Origin: UBA981 sp942490995
GTDB taxonomy: Bacteria > Pseudomonadota > Gammaproteobacteria > Ga0077536
NCBI GenBank assembly: GCA_942490995.1
Contig: CALOBG010000020.1
Location: 42,392 to 106,391, forward strand
Direction of reading: 5' to 3'
Length of the DNA: 64,000 bases
Shown: positions 1-7,768 of the stretch, in pieces
Numbering within the stretch: position 1 is the stretch's first letter
Layout: each line of letters opens with the position of its first letter
Notes under the pieces: model-generated
What the model saw: only the letters and a program-made list of their open reading frames with translations
Database searches by the model: none
What the model was told of the DNA's origin: nothing
Translations under genes and position numbers: made by a program

Positions 1-563
1 AACAGGATATCGGCGTTGGCGTCGAGCAGCACCGAGCGCCGCACCTTGTCGCTCCAGTAATCGTATTGCGCGATCCGGCGCAGACTGGCCTCGATACCAC
101 CGATCACGATGGGGGTCTCGCGGAACGCTTCGCGGCAGCGCTGCGCGTAAACGATAACCGCGCGCTCGGGACGTTTGCCGGCCGCGCCGCCCGGCGTGTA
201 GGCGTCGTCGCTGCGCAGGCGCAGGTCAGCGGTGTAACGGTTGATCAGCGAATCCATATTGCCGGCGGTGACGCCAAAAAACAGGTTCGGCTGGCCGAGC
301 GCGCGAAAGGCATCGACGCTGCGCCAGTCGGGCTGGGCGATGATGCCGACACGAAAACCCTGCGCTTCGAGAAAGCGGCCCATCACCGCCATGCCGAAAC
401 TGGGATGATCGACGTAGGCGTCGCCACTGACCAGCACGATGTCGCAGCTGTCCCAGCCGAGGGTGTCCATTTCGGCACGCGACATCGGCAGCCACGGCGC
501 GGTGCCGTAGCATTCCGCCCAATACGGCGAATAGTCAAACAAATGGGGTGCGGTAACTGGCAT
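1..563 (-). CDS. ygiQ: YgiQ-family radical SAM protein (UPF0313), N-terminal part
   Basis: The minus strand reads open from an ATG at 563-561 to the window edge, giving about 187 residues; the rest, including the radical-SAM CxxxCxxC centre, lies outside. The visible part matches the N-terminus of YgiQ-type proteins: a start reading MSRAEMD..GWD about 25 residues in, then DAYVDHPSFG, a cobalamin-binding-like segment, the NMDS.INRYTADLR stretch, and the GGIEASLRRIAQYDYWSD block. Family members are presumed radical SAM enzymes of unknown substrate. The gene diverges from the stress gene at 747. Identification rests on recalled family motifs and is firm for the family, not for function. Confidence 0.85.
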   Translation of the reverse strand, partial: MPVTAPHLFDYSPYWAECYGTAPWLPMSRAEMDTLGWDSCDIVLVSGDAYVDHPSFGMAVMGRFLEAQGFRVGIIAQPDWRSVDAFRALGQPNLFFGVTAGNMDSLINRYTADLRLRSDDAYTPGGAAGKRPERAVIVYAQRCREAFRETPIVIGGIEASLRRIAQYDYWSDKVRRSVLLDANADIL

Positions 564-673
564 CCGGCTATTGTACGTGTTCCCCTCGCTCACGTACCGA
601 CGACCGCTCCTGCCGGCCTGGAGCGGGCGATGATCGTGCGGACAGCGGTGTTCGGGACTGACCGACCGCCGGG

Positions 674-687
674 TTGACCGATATCAA
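674..687 (+). promoter_or_regulatory. FNR/Anr-like box upstream of the universal stress gene
   Basis: TTGAC-CGAT-ATCAA matches the FNR/Anr consensus TTGAT-N4-ATCAA at 9 of 10 positions. A TACAGT hexamer at 709-714 is a plausible -10 element; it would place the transcript start near 721 and the box centre near -40.5, the class II activator position. The ATG of the stress gene is at 747. FNR/Anr control of Usp proteins is known in gammaproteobacteria, so the site is credible, but it is read by eye only. Confidence 0.55.
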
Positions 688-746
688 GCAGCCCTGCGTA
701 CTGCTCGTTACAGTGCCGCTGCACTCGCACAGCACGGAGGTTCACG

Positions 747-1217
747 ATGGGCGCAATCAAACATCTCCTGGTTCCGATCGACGGATCCGAGGGCGCCATC
801 GCCGCCGCGACCTTCGCCGGCGAACTCGCCCGCGGCCTCGGCGCGCGAGTCACCCTGCTCATCGTCCACAACGAGGACCAGCTCGTGCCCTACGCGTGGG
901 GCGCAGGTGAATGGCCGGTGATCGCGGCCGATGCGGCGGTGTCTATCGATGAGCTGCGCGAAATCACCGAAAGCGCCGCCGTCGAGAAAGAACTCGCGGC
1001 CGCGCACAAGGCGCTCGGAAAACTCGACACCGATGCCCAGCTCGTGCAGCGCTGGGGGCATGCTGCCGAGGAGATCTGTCGCTACGCGGTCGACAATGAA
1101 GCCAATATGATCGTGATGGGTTCGCGCGGGCGTTCCGGTTTCACACGCCTGCTGCTCGGCAGCGTCAGCAGCCAGGTCGTCGATCATGCCTACAGCGCGG
1201 TGACCATCGTGCGTTGA
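747..1217 (+). CDS. Universal stress protein (UspA family)
   Basis: This 156-residue protein spans one Usp domain. It opens with the typical strand IKHLLVPIDGSE, in which D12 contacts nucleotide in family structures, and ends with the ATP-binding signature GSRGRSGFTRLLLGSVS (G-2x-G-9x-G-S), followed by the usual final strand. It should be a cytoplasmic nucleotide-binding stress protein; client and role are not predictable from sequence. An ACGGAGG ribosome site lies 6-10 bases before the ATG. The FNR/Anr-like box at 674 suggests induction on oxygen limitation. Confidence 0.9.
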   Translation: MGAIKHLLVPIDGSEGAIAAATFAGELARGLGARVTLLIVHNEDQLVPYAWGAGEWPVIAADAAVSIDELREITESAAVEKELAAAHKALGKLDTDAQLVQRWGHAAEEICRYAVDNEANMIVMGSRGRSGFTRLLLGSVSSQVVDHAYSAVTIVR

Positions 1218-1230
1218 TCGATAGCGGGGT

Positions 1231-1794
1231 TCACTCGTCCTCACGCAGGGCGGCGAGATAGCGGAACAGCTGGCGAGCCGCTACCGGCGCGCGGCCGGCG
1301 CGTTGTTCGGCCTGGGCCTTGCGGACGAGTTGCATGAGCTGCTGTCGGTCGAGGCCTATGTAGCGCTTACCGAGTTCGTCGATCACGGCGCTGTCACCGG
1401 CCAGCAGCGCGTCGCGCCAGCGTTCCACGCTATGAAAGTGACGCACCTCGTCGGTATGCGGGCGCTTGAGCGCGGCCAACGCCGTGGCCACCGCACGATA
1501 ATCTTCGCGCGCCAGCTGGGCGCTCGCGTAACGCAGCTGGCGCTGTCGCGCACGTCGCTCCAGACGGCCAGCGGCGAGCAGTGCGGCGCGGGTCGTTTCG
1601 CTCAGCGGCAGACGTTCGAGCGCGTCGCCGCCGAGGCCGATAAGCTCGAGCGCCAGCGCCTGGACCGCGGCCAGTTCACGTTTGACGGCCGACTTGCTCG
1701 GCCCGGCTTCGTCGTCAAAATCGCCGTCAGCGGCCTCTTCCGGCGCGGCTGAAGACAGTAACCCGGGAACGGGCTTGCGTCGTCGCGGACTCAT
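1231..1794 (-). CDS. darP: Ribosome-associated protein DarP/YjgA (DUF615)
   Basis: The 187-residue protein has the DUF615 layout: an acidic, disordered N-terminus, then PSKSAVKRE, the LGxxLxxLPLSE-like helix, a highly basic RRARQRQLRYA segment, and a C-terminal helical bundle. In Escherichia coli DarP assists 50S subunit maturation. Length is normal for the family. It converges with the stress gene, with only 13 bases between stops. The start was taken at the ATG giving MSPRRRK. No oddities seen. Confidence 0.88.
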   Translation of the reverse strand: MSPRRRKPVPGLLSSAAPEEAADGDFDDEAGPSKSAVKRELAAVQALALELIGLGGDALERLPLSETTRAALLAAGRLERRARQRQLRYASAQLAREDYRAVATALAALKRPHTDEVRHFHSVERWRDALLAGDSAVIDELGKRYIGLDRQQLMQLVRKAQAEQRAGRAPVAARQLFRYLAALREDE

Positions 1795-2009
1795 GTCGGA
1801 GAACGCCCGGAGCTTTTTTTGCGATCACCGCTGCCTGCGATGGCGGCGATCAGCGCGTGCCGGTGTTGACCGAAATGGCGCATCGTGTTCTTGTTTGCCA
1901 TACAAATCTGCGGACCTCGAACCGGGTTGCACCGCGCGGAAGGCGCGCTGGATTTCACTATCGAGCGATCCTCGTCGCCGACACGAATCAAACTGAGACC
2001 ACCGCTGCC

Positions 2010-2336
2010 ATGCACTACCGCACTGTCGAATCCCTCGCCCGTTGGCTCGAGCGGATCGTAATTGGCCTCGCCGTGGTGGCGGTAGTCTACCGCGCAATCC
2101 TCTACCCGCTGATCGACAAGCCGCCGGGAGCGAGCTGGGGCAATGGTGACGTTATCGATTTTGCCCTCGGTCTGCTGCTGTTTCTCAGCGGTGGCCTGTG
2201 CGCAGCGAGCGGTATTGCACTGTCGGCGATGGCCGACAATCGTGATCGCGGCGCCGCCTACCGGCCGGTACTGATCGGCATGACGACCTTCGTGGTCTAC
2301 TATCTCGTTCACCCGTATATCCCATTCCTGCTCTGA
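2010..2336 (+). CDS. Small integral membrane protein, unknown function
   Basis: I chose the ATG at 2010; the frame is open further upstream, but that part is basic and not protein-like. The 108-residue product has three predicted hydrophobic segments at about 14-30, 47-67 and 86-102, split by a conserved-looking loop with PPGASWGNGDVIDF. No family was recognised. It lies 14 bases ahead of the alpha/beta hydrolase at 2351 and may be cotranscribed with it. The product is probably an inner-membrane protein. Confidence 0.6.
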   Translation: MHYRTVESLARWLERIVIGLAVVAVVYRAILYPLIDKPPGASWGNGDVIDFALGLLLFLSGGLCAASGIALSAMADNRDRGAAYRPVLIGMTTFVVYYLVHPYIPFLL

Positions 2337-2350
2337 AGCGAGAGTCGACC

Positions 2351-3295
2351 ATGCCCGCACAACGTCATTTCGAACAGATCGAAACCAACGGGGTAACACT
2401 CAACACCGTTGTCGAAGGCGAAGGCCCGCTGCTGATCCTGCTGCACGGCTGGCCGCAGTGCTGGTACCTGTGGCGACACCAGATCGATCCCCTGGTCGCG
2501 GCCGGCTATCGGGTCGCCGTTCCCGACCAGCGCGGCTACGGCCGGAGCAGCAAGCCGCAGGCCGTCGAGGCTTACAATATTCGCGCCCTGGCCGGTGACA
2601 TCAACGGTCTGGCCGGCGCGCTCGGCTATGACACCTGCACCGTTATCGGTCACGACTGGGGCTGCCTGGTAGCGTGGAATACCGCCCTCCTGCACCCCGA
2701 GACCTGCACCGCCGTGATGGGTTTGTCGGTGCCGTTCTGGCGACCCACGCCGGCAACCATCGACCCGCCCGGCTACGACGATCGCTTCTGGTATATCCGC
2801 TATTTTCAGCAGCCCGGGATCGTTGAACAGGAACTCGAGGCCGATCTCGAAAACGCGCTGCTGCAACTTTACTACGGTCTCGCCGCCGATTCGCCGTTCG
2901 GCGCCTGGATGCAACAGCTCGAACATCCGGCGACGAGTTCGCTGCTCGACGCACTGCCGCATACCGATCATCGCCCGGCGTGGCTCAGCGCCGAAGATTT
3001 CGCGGTTTATCTCGACAGCTATCGGGCCAGCGGATTCCGTGGTCCGTGCAACTGGTACCGCAATCTGCCGACCCAATGCGCGCTCACACCCGAACTCGAA
3101 CACGCCCGCTTTACTCAGCCGGCGGCGTTCGTGGCCGGCGCCGAAGACGACGTTCTGCTCTATGACCCGGAATGGCGCAGCAGCTTTCCGCAGGCATTCG
3201 ACGATCTGCGTTTCATCGAAATCATCGACGGCGCCGGGCATTGGCTGCAGGTGGAAAAGCCGGCGAGACCACCGCCCAGATCCTCCGTTTTTTGA
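2351..3295 (+). CDS. Alpha/beta hydrolase, epoxide-hydrolase-like, frameshifted 3' end
   Basis: The protein has the alpha/beta-hydrolase fold of the epoxide hydrolase/haloalkane dehalogenase branch: oxyanion-hole motif HGWPQ near residue 33, DQRGYGRSSKP, the nucleophile elbow GHDWGC with aspartate as nucleophile, a cap domain, a charge-relay Asp region and the catalytic His in GAGHWLQVEKP. After VEKP the frame runs into an unrelated tail PPRSSVF. A shift of one base near 3260 opens a frame (GETTAQILRFLKQLE, stop at 3307-3309) that is the usual family C-terminus. Either a base is missing in the assembly or the gene carries a real late frameshift; all catalytic residues precede it. Confidence 0.8.
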   Translation: MPAQRHFEQIETNGVTLNTVVEGEGPLLILLHGWPQCWYLWRHQIDPLVAAGYRVAVPDQRGYGRSSKPQAVEAYNIRALAGDINGLAGALGYDTCTVIGHDWGCLVAWNTALLHPETCTAVMGLSVPFWRPTPATIDPPGYDDRFWYIRYFQQPGIVEQELEADLENALLQLYYGLAADSPFGAWMQQLEHPATSSLLDALPHTDHRPAWLSAEDFAVYLDSYRASGFRGPCNWYRNLPTQCALTPELEHARFTQPAAFVAGAEDDVLLYDPEWRSSFPQAFDDLRFIEIIDGAGHWLQVEKPARPPPRSSVF

Positions 3296-3330
3296 AGCAG
3301 CTCGAGTAATACGAATCTCGCACGACCTAA

Positions 3331-3467
3331 CAGGTTGGTGAAAAACGTCGCGAGGAAGGTCGAGCGCAAGGCGCGGGCGCGACGAGGACCGGAGTTTACT
3401 GGTGTAAATGAGGACCGCAGGCGAGTGCACAACGCCGCCCACGGTATCCGCAGTAGTTTTTAACCTG
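3331..3467. repeat. Dispersed-type repeat, copy 1 of a tandem pair
   Basis: About 137 bp, roughly 85-90% identical by eye to copy 2 at 3474. Its ends form an imperfect inverted repeat (CAGGTT..AAAAAC against GTTTTTAACCTG). The interior has the shared block GGAGTTTACTGGTGTAAATG, containing the short palindrome TTTAC-TGGT-GTAAA. No convincing gene is encoded. It looks like a small non-autonomous or REP-like element. Confidence 0.7.
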
Positions 3468-3473
3468 CCCTGC

Positions 3474-3618
3474 AGCAGGGTGGTGAAAAACGTAGCGAGG
3501 AAGGTCGGGCGCAAGGCGCGGGCGAGACGAGGACCGGAGTTTACTGGTGTAAATGAGGACCGCAGGCGAGCCCGCAACGCCGCGCACGACCTCCGCAGTA
3601 GTTTTTCACCACCCTGCT
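3474..3618. repeat. Dispersed-type repeat, copy 2, with perfect 18-bp inverted ends
   Basis: The 145-bp unit starts AGCAGGGTGGTGAAAAAC at 3474 and ends with its exact reverse complement at 3601-3618. The interior repeats copy 1, including the TTTAC-TGGT-GTAAA palindrome. Its right end reaches 2 bases into the hspQ stop region, so it may also act as the 3' end of that transcript. The perfect ends and tandem arrangement suggest a palindrome-bounded mobile or recombining repeat. Confidence 0.75.
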
Positions 3619-3952
3619 AGTGAGCGCGCCCCGGACGTAGCTGATAACAACCGCCTTCGAGTTTGCCGAAATAGTCGGGGACGTCGGGATGATTCACCGG
3701 TTCACCGCTTTCGTCATGCAGCAGGTTCTGTTCCGAAACATAGGCGATGTAACTGGTTTCGGCGTTCTCGGCGAGCAGGTGGTAGAACGGCTGGTCTTTG
3801 CGCGGACGCACTTCGGCCGGGATCGACTCCCACCACTCGTCGGTATTGGCGAAAGTCGGATCGACATCATAGATGACACCGCGAAACGCATAGATGCGGT
3901 GCCGGACAACCTGTCCGATCAGAAACTTCGCGTTGCGTACGATGTCAGTCAT
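3617..3952 (-). CDS. hspQ: Heat shock protein HspQ
   Basis: The 111-residue protein matches HspQ (YccV), a hemimethylated-DNA-binding and Lon-specificity-enhancing protein: AKFLIGQVVRHR at the start, then FRGVIYDVDPTF, EWW, RPRKDQPFYHLL and the YVSEQNLLHDESGEPVNHP block. The ATG at 3952-3950 gives the family N-terminus (MTDIVRNAKF); a longer in-frame extension is not family-like. It is divergent from the PHP gene. The stop codon touches the terminal inverted repeat of the preceding element. Confidence 0.92.
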   Translation of the reverse strand: MTDIVRNAKFLIGQVVRHRIYAFRGVIYDVDPTFANTDEWWESIPAEVRPRKDQPFYHLLAENAETSYIAYVSEQNLLHDESGEPVNHPDVPDYFGKLEGGCYQLRPGRAH

Positions 3953-4052
3953 GGTGGTCCGGGTGCTGCTCGCTCGAGAGCCTAGTCTACCCCAGAGCGC
4001 GACGCCAGAGCGCCGATCACCACTCCCGATCTTGGTTAAACTGCACACTCGA

Positions 4053-4895
4053 ATGCCACCAACAGCCATCAATATGCTCGCCGACCTGCATACCCATACC
4101 ACCGCGTCCGACGGCAAACTCGCCGCGTCCGAACTGCTCAGCGCGGCGAGCGCCGCCGGCGTAACCCTGCTCGCGATCACCGACCACGACACCGTTGCGG
4201 CTTATAGCGGGCTCGATACCTGCCGCCACGCCAACCTCAACGTGGTCGCCGGGGTCGAGTTTTCGTCGTGGTGGGAGCGCACCGGCATCCATATCCTCGG
4301 TTTGAATATCGATCTGGCGAGTCCGGCCATCACTGCAGCCTGCCGGCACCAGGGCCAGGCCCGCGACGACCGCGCGCGGGCCATCGGCGAGCGACTGCGC
4401 AAGCGCGGCATCGGCAACGCCTATGAGGGCGCTGCGGCCTATGCCGGTGGTGGGGCCATTGGGCGGCCGCATTTCGCGCGCCACCTGGTCGCCGTTGGCG
4501 CGGCGGTCGACCCGGCCGACGCGTTTCGTAAATTCCTCGGCGGTCGCCACGAGGCCGGCGGCTTCGACCACTGGGCGCCACTGGCCGCCATCATCGCCTG
4601 GATCCGCGACGCCGGTGGCACCGCGGTACTCGCCCACCCGGCCAAATACAAACTCACCAACGGCCGACTCAACGCGCTCCTTACAGCCTTCCGGGTAGCC
4701 GGTGGTCAGGGTCTGGAGGTCATTTCCGGCCAGCAGACGCCGGACCAGACGCGTCACCTCAGCGCCCTCGCCCGCGCCCACGACCTCGCCGCCTCCGCCG
4801 GTTCAGATTTTCATCAGTCGGGACTGCCATGGGCGACGCTAGGCAAGGTCGCGCCGCTCGCTGCCGACCTGCGCCCGGTGTGGGATCTGTGGTGA
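4053..4895 (+). CDS. PHP-domain phosphoesterase (RNase AM / nucleoside bisphosphatase type)
   Basis: The 280-residue protein has the PHP metal-binding series in order: DLHTHTTASDG, ITDHDT, GVEFS, GRPHFA, LAHP and GSDFH. This matches the YciV/TrpH family, which acts as a 3',5'-nucleoside bisphosphate phosphatase and as a 5'-3' exonuclease (RNase AM) trimming rRNA 5' ends. Three metals are expected at the His/Asp cluster. Two in-frame starts are possible, 4053 and 4074; the first gives the usual spacing ahead of the DLH motif. Neither has a clear ribosome site. The gene is divergent from hspQ. Confidence 0.87.
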   Translation: MPPTAINMLADLHTHTTASDGKLAASELLSAASAAGVTLLAITDHDTVAAYSGLDTCRHANLNVVAGVEFSSWWERTGIHILGLNIDLASPAITAACRHQGQARDDRARAIGERLRKRGIGNAYEGAAAYAGGGAIGRPHFARHLVAVGAAVDPADAFRKFLGGRHEAGGFDHWAPLAAIIAWIRDAGGTAVLAHPAKYKLTNGRLNALLTAFRVAGGQGLEVISGQQTPDQTRHLSALARAHDLAASAGSDFHQSGLPWATLGKVAPLAADLRPVWDLW

Positions 4896-4940
4896 TCGAC
4901 CCGCACGCCACGGATTTCGAAGGAAGTTTTCGCGCTTTTT

Positions 4941-5693
4941 TTAGCGCCCGGTGACTGTCCGCGTGGCGGCGCGAAAGCGCTGCGCCTGCTCGTCGCTGCC
5001 GCGCAGTTCGCGGTTGATGTCGTTTTCGGCCGCCACTGCCGCCTCATCGATACTCGCCGCGTCGATGACCCGTTTTGACTCGCGCACCGCGCGTGGCGAA
5101 TTGGCCGCGATTTCCTGGCCCAGGGCGAGCGCCGCCGGCAACAACTCGTGATCGGCGCAGACCCGGTTCAGCATGCCCCATTCCAGCGCCTCGGCGGCGT
5201 CGAACCGGCGCGCGGTGAAGATCAGCTCCTTGGCGCGCGCGGCGCCGACCAGGCGCGGCATCATCGCCGCCCCGACGACCAGTCCGTAAGCCGCGCCCGG
5301 CAGGCGGAACGTTGCCGCCGGACTGGCCAGACGAATATCGCAGGCGATCGCGAGCAGCGCTCCACCGCCGAAACAGTAGCCGTTGATCGCCGCGATCAGG
5401 GGTAGCGGAGAAGCCTGCAGGCGTTCGACGGCGCGGTAGGCCGACGAGGTACCACTGTCGCCGTCACCGCCCTCGACACCGCTCGCCTCGAGCATGTCCT
5501 GACCGGCGCAGAACGCCTTGGCGCCGCTGCCGGTGACGACAATCGCGCGCACGCTGTCGTCAATCTCGGCGGCGTCGAGTGCAGCGATCAAAGCCGCGGC
5601 AAGTTCGCTGTTAATCGCATGATGACGTGCCGGGCGATCGAGCGTCAGGACCAGTACCGGCCCGTCGCGGCGTTGCTGCAGGACGCCCGCCAT
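4941..5693 (-). CDS. Enoyl-CoA hydratase/isomerase family protein
   Basis: This 250-residue crotonase-fold protein has the N-terminal LTLDRPARHHAIN strand, the AFCAGQDM oxyanion-hole region, the second oxyanion motif INGYCFGGGALLAIACD, and the FRLPGAAYGL region where the catalytic acidic residues of true hydratases sit; here the usual Glu of the E..LG motif is not obvious, so hydratase activity is uncertain and another crotonase reaction is possible. The start gives MAGVLQQ. It lies 7 bases downstream of the VOC gene on the same strand and is probably cotranscribed with it. Confidence 0.85.
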   Translation of the reverse strand: MAGVLQQRRDGPVLVLTLDRPARHHAINSELAAALIAALDAAEIDDSVRAIVVTGSGAKAFCAGQDMLEASGVEGGDGDSGTSSAYRAVERLQASPLPLIAAINGYCFGGGALLAIACDIRLASPAATFRLPGAAYGLVVGAAMMPRLVGAARAKELIFTARRFDAAEALEWGMLNRVCADHELLPAALALGQEIAANSPRAVRESKRVIDAASIDEAAVAAENDINRELRGSDEQAQRFRAATRTVTGR

Positions 5694-5700
5694 GCTCAGA

Positions 5701-6225
5701 TCAGAGCGGTCCGGGGCGGACCGGGTCTTTACCGTCCCAGCCTTTGGCGGCGTCTTCAACGAGCGAGAACAGGTCTTTGAACACCTGGTTGTTATCCCAC
5801 AGTTCGATGAAGTGTCCGACCGTATCGACGGTGTCGAAGTACACCAGTGGCGCGCCGCCGACAGTACATTCAAAGGCCGCCTCATGACAGCGCGCCTTGT
5901 ACTCGGCAACGGTGGCGGCGTAGTCGACCGGCATCATGCCGAAATGGTGGACGCCGGTGCGGCCGGCATCGAGAAATTCCTTGTACACCGACGGCGCATC
6001 GGTTTCGCAGTAAATCAGTTCGATCTGAACATCGCCGGAATTGCCCAGGGCAAGAGTAACGTCGGCATTTGACGGCCCGCCGCGGTAGCGCTGATTTTCC
6101 AGCGGGCAATGTTCGAACTTGAAGAACGGGCCGACCTTCAGCGCCTCGGTCCAGTATTTCAGTGCGGCGTCGAGGTCGCGCACCACATAGGCGACCTGGC
6201 GAATGGTGTAGAGCGGCTGTGTCAT
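5701..6225 (-). CDS. VOC-superfamily (glyoxalase-like) protein
   Basis: The 174-residue protein has a vicinal-oxygen-chelate fold: an N-terminal beta-alpha-beta unit starting with QVAYVVRDLDAALKYW and a C-terminal half with GVHHFGMM, VYFDTV and the terminal FIELWD, giving His/Glu metal ligands. The wording of the motifs resembles methylmalonyl-CoA epimerase-like or lactoylglutathione-lyase-like members, and the neighbouring crotonase gene fits acyl-CoA metabolism. A strong GGGGAGAA ribosome site precedes the ATG at 6225. Exact substrate unknown. Confidence 0.82.
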   Translation of the reverse strand: MTQPLYTIRQVAYVVRDLDAALKYWTEALKVGPFFKFEHCPLENQRYRGGPSNADVTLALGNSGDVQIELIYCETDAPSVYKEFLDAGRTGVHHFGMMPVDYAATVAEYKARCHEAAFECTVGGAPLVYFDTVDTVGHFIELWDNNQVFKDLFSLVEDAAKGWDGKDPVRPGPL

Positions 6226-6464
6226 GGGTTTCTCCCCGGTTTCGCGTTGGGAAACTTGCGCGCGTCCGGTGTTCCAGCCGCAGCAAAGCTGTCCTTGAGA
6301 ACGATGACAGTAACCCGAACGACCGGTCACGAAAAGTACCCGCGCCGACTCGCGTTCACAGCCGCGCCCGGGCCTGTTACTTTACTCACCGTCGGACCAG
6401 TTATAGATCTTCAGCGCCGGACTGTTCCCGAGCCAGCTTACACCGCGCCAACCGAGAACCGCAC

Positions 6465-6860
6465 ATGCCCGATTTTGCCCGCGCGATTGCCGTCGACCAG
6501 GCTTATGCCCGTCACCTCGGCATTGAACTGGTGTCCGCCACCACCGATCATGCCGTGCTGCGCCTGCCGTATCGCGAGTTCCTCGGCGCCGACCGCATCA
6601 ACGGCGGTGCGATCAGTTCGCTCATCGATCTGGCCGCGACCTGTGCGATCTGGACCCACCCGGACGTTGGCGCCGGTGCCCGCGGCGCAACCGTCGGTTT
6701 CAGCATCAACTATCTCAAGCTCAGCGTCGCCGTCGATTTGACCGCCGCGGCCCGGGTCCGGCGCCGCGGCGGCAGCATCTGCGTCAGCGACGTATCAGTA
6801 ACGAACCCCGACGGCGACGAGGTTGCGCTGGCCACGGTGACCTACAAACTCAATCCCTGA
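6465..6860 (+). CDS. PaaI-family hotdog thioesterase
   Basis: The 131-residue protein has the PaaI/YdiI hotdog pattern: a helix-entry segment LGADRINGGAISSLIDLAAT (the HGG-type position reads NGG), then ATVGFSINYLKLS and a C-terminal strand pair. The family hydrolyses acyl-CoA thioesters in the cytoplasm. The ATG at 6465 gives a normal length; upstream in-frame sequence has no domain. It is divergent from the VOC/crotonase pair, with about 240 bases of apparent promoter space between them in which I see no other feature. Confidence 0.82.
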   Translation: MPDFARAIAVDQAYARHLGIELVSATTDHAVLRLPYREFLGADRINGGAISSLIDLAATCAIWTHPDVGAGARGATVGFSINYLKLSVAVDLTAAARVRRRGGSICVSDVSVTNPDGDEVALATVTYKLNP

Positions 6861-6913
6861 CCAGCCCATCGCGTCGGGCCGGCATGCCATTTCAACACTC
6901 AAGGACATTCACT

Positions 6914-7717
6914 ATGCGCTACCTCACCCTGCTCCTCCTGCTGTCGGGCCTGACGCCGGCAAGTACCCTGGCGGCAGACGCCGCCCTCATCGCAGCGGCC
7001 AACGGCAAGCATCGATCGGCGGCCAATATTGCGCGCAACGACGCGCGCCACCCCGTGGAGACGCTGGAATTTTTCGGCATCCAGCCAACCATGACCGTGG
7101 TCGAGATCTGGCCGGGCGGCGGTGGCTGGTACACCGAGATCCTGGCGCCATACCTGCGCGAGGACGGGCTGTTATACGCGGCCAATTACGACGGCAGCAC
7201 CGGGGTCAGCTACTTCGAAAAAAACGCCCAGGCATTCGTCGACAAACTCGCTGCCAATCCCGACGTCTACGACAAGGTCAAGGTCGGCGCGCTGATGCCG
7301 CCGGCCAGCCTCAGTGCGGCGCCGGCCGGCAGTGCGGACCTGGTCGTGACGTTCCGCAACCTGCATAACTGGGTGCGTGACGGGCGCGCCGAAGCGATGT
7401 TCGCGGCGGCCTACGCGGCACTCAAACCGGGCGGTATCCTGGGGCTCGTCGCGCATCGCGGCAGTGCTGAGATGGTCGGCCCCGAGGCTGCCAAAAGCGG
7501 TTACCTGGCCGAAAGCGAGGCGCTGCGCCTGGCCGCCGGCGCCGGCTTTGAATTCGTCGCAAAAAGCGAGATCAACGCCAACCCCAAAGACACGCGCGAC
7601 CACCCGCAAGGCGTGTGGACGCTGCCGCCGAGTTTTCGTGCCGGCGAGGTCGATCGCGACAAGTATGCCGCGATCGGCGAAAGCGACCGCATGACGATGA
7701 AGTTTGTGAAACCGTAG
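6914..7717 (+). CDS. Exported class I SAM-dependent methyltransferase-like protein
   Basis: The 267-residue product starts with a Sec signal peptide (MRYLTLLLLLSGLTPASTLA, cleavage likely near LAA). The mature part is a Rossmann methyltransferase: VVEIWPGGGGWYTEILAPYL (SAM-binding motif I), a DLVVTFRNLHNW motif and LKPGGILGLVAHR. These are hallmarks of the predicted periplasmic methyltransferases of the COG4798 type, whose substrate is unknown. AAGGAC 9-10 bases before the ATG at 6914 supports that start. The IS1-like element lies 30 bases downstream. Confidence 0.85.
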   Translation: MRYLTLLLLLSGLTPASTLAADAALIAAANGKHRSAANIARNDARHPVETLEFFGIQPTMTVVEIWPGGGGWYTEILAPYLREDGLLYAANYDGSTGVSYFEKNAQAFVDKLAANPDVYDKVKVGALMPPASLSAAPAGSADLVVTFRNLHNWVRDGRAEAMFAAAYAALKPGGILGLVAHRGSAEMVGPEAAKSGYLAESEALRLAAGAGFEFVAKSEINANPKDTRDHPQGVWTLPPSFRAGEVDRDKYAAIGESDRMTMKFVKP

Positions 7718-7739
7718 ACGCTCGGCGCGCCGGCCGCGC

Positions 7740-7747
7740 TAGATTTT
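7740..7747. repeat. Target-site duplication, left copy (TAGATTTT)
   Basis: The 8-bp sequence TAGATTTT abuts the left inverted end of the element at 7748 and recurs exactly at 10466-10473 beside the right end. Eight-base duplications are typical of IS1-type transposition. Confidence 0.92.
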
Positions 7748-7768
7748 GGTAGTGCCTCACTTTGAAAT
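7748..7768 (+). repeat. Left terminal inverted repeat of the IS1-like transposon
   Basis: This 21-bp end pairs with 10445-10465 with one mismatch at position 13. The transposase stop codon lies within it. Confidence 0.9.
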
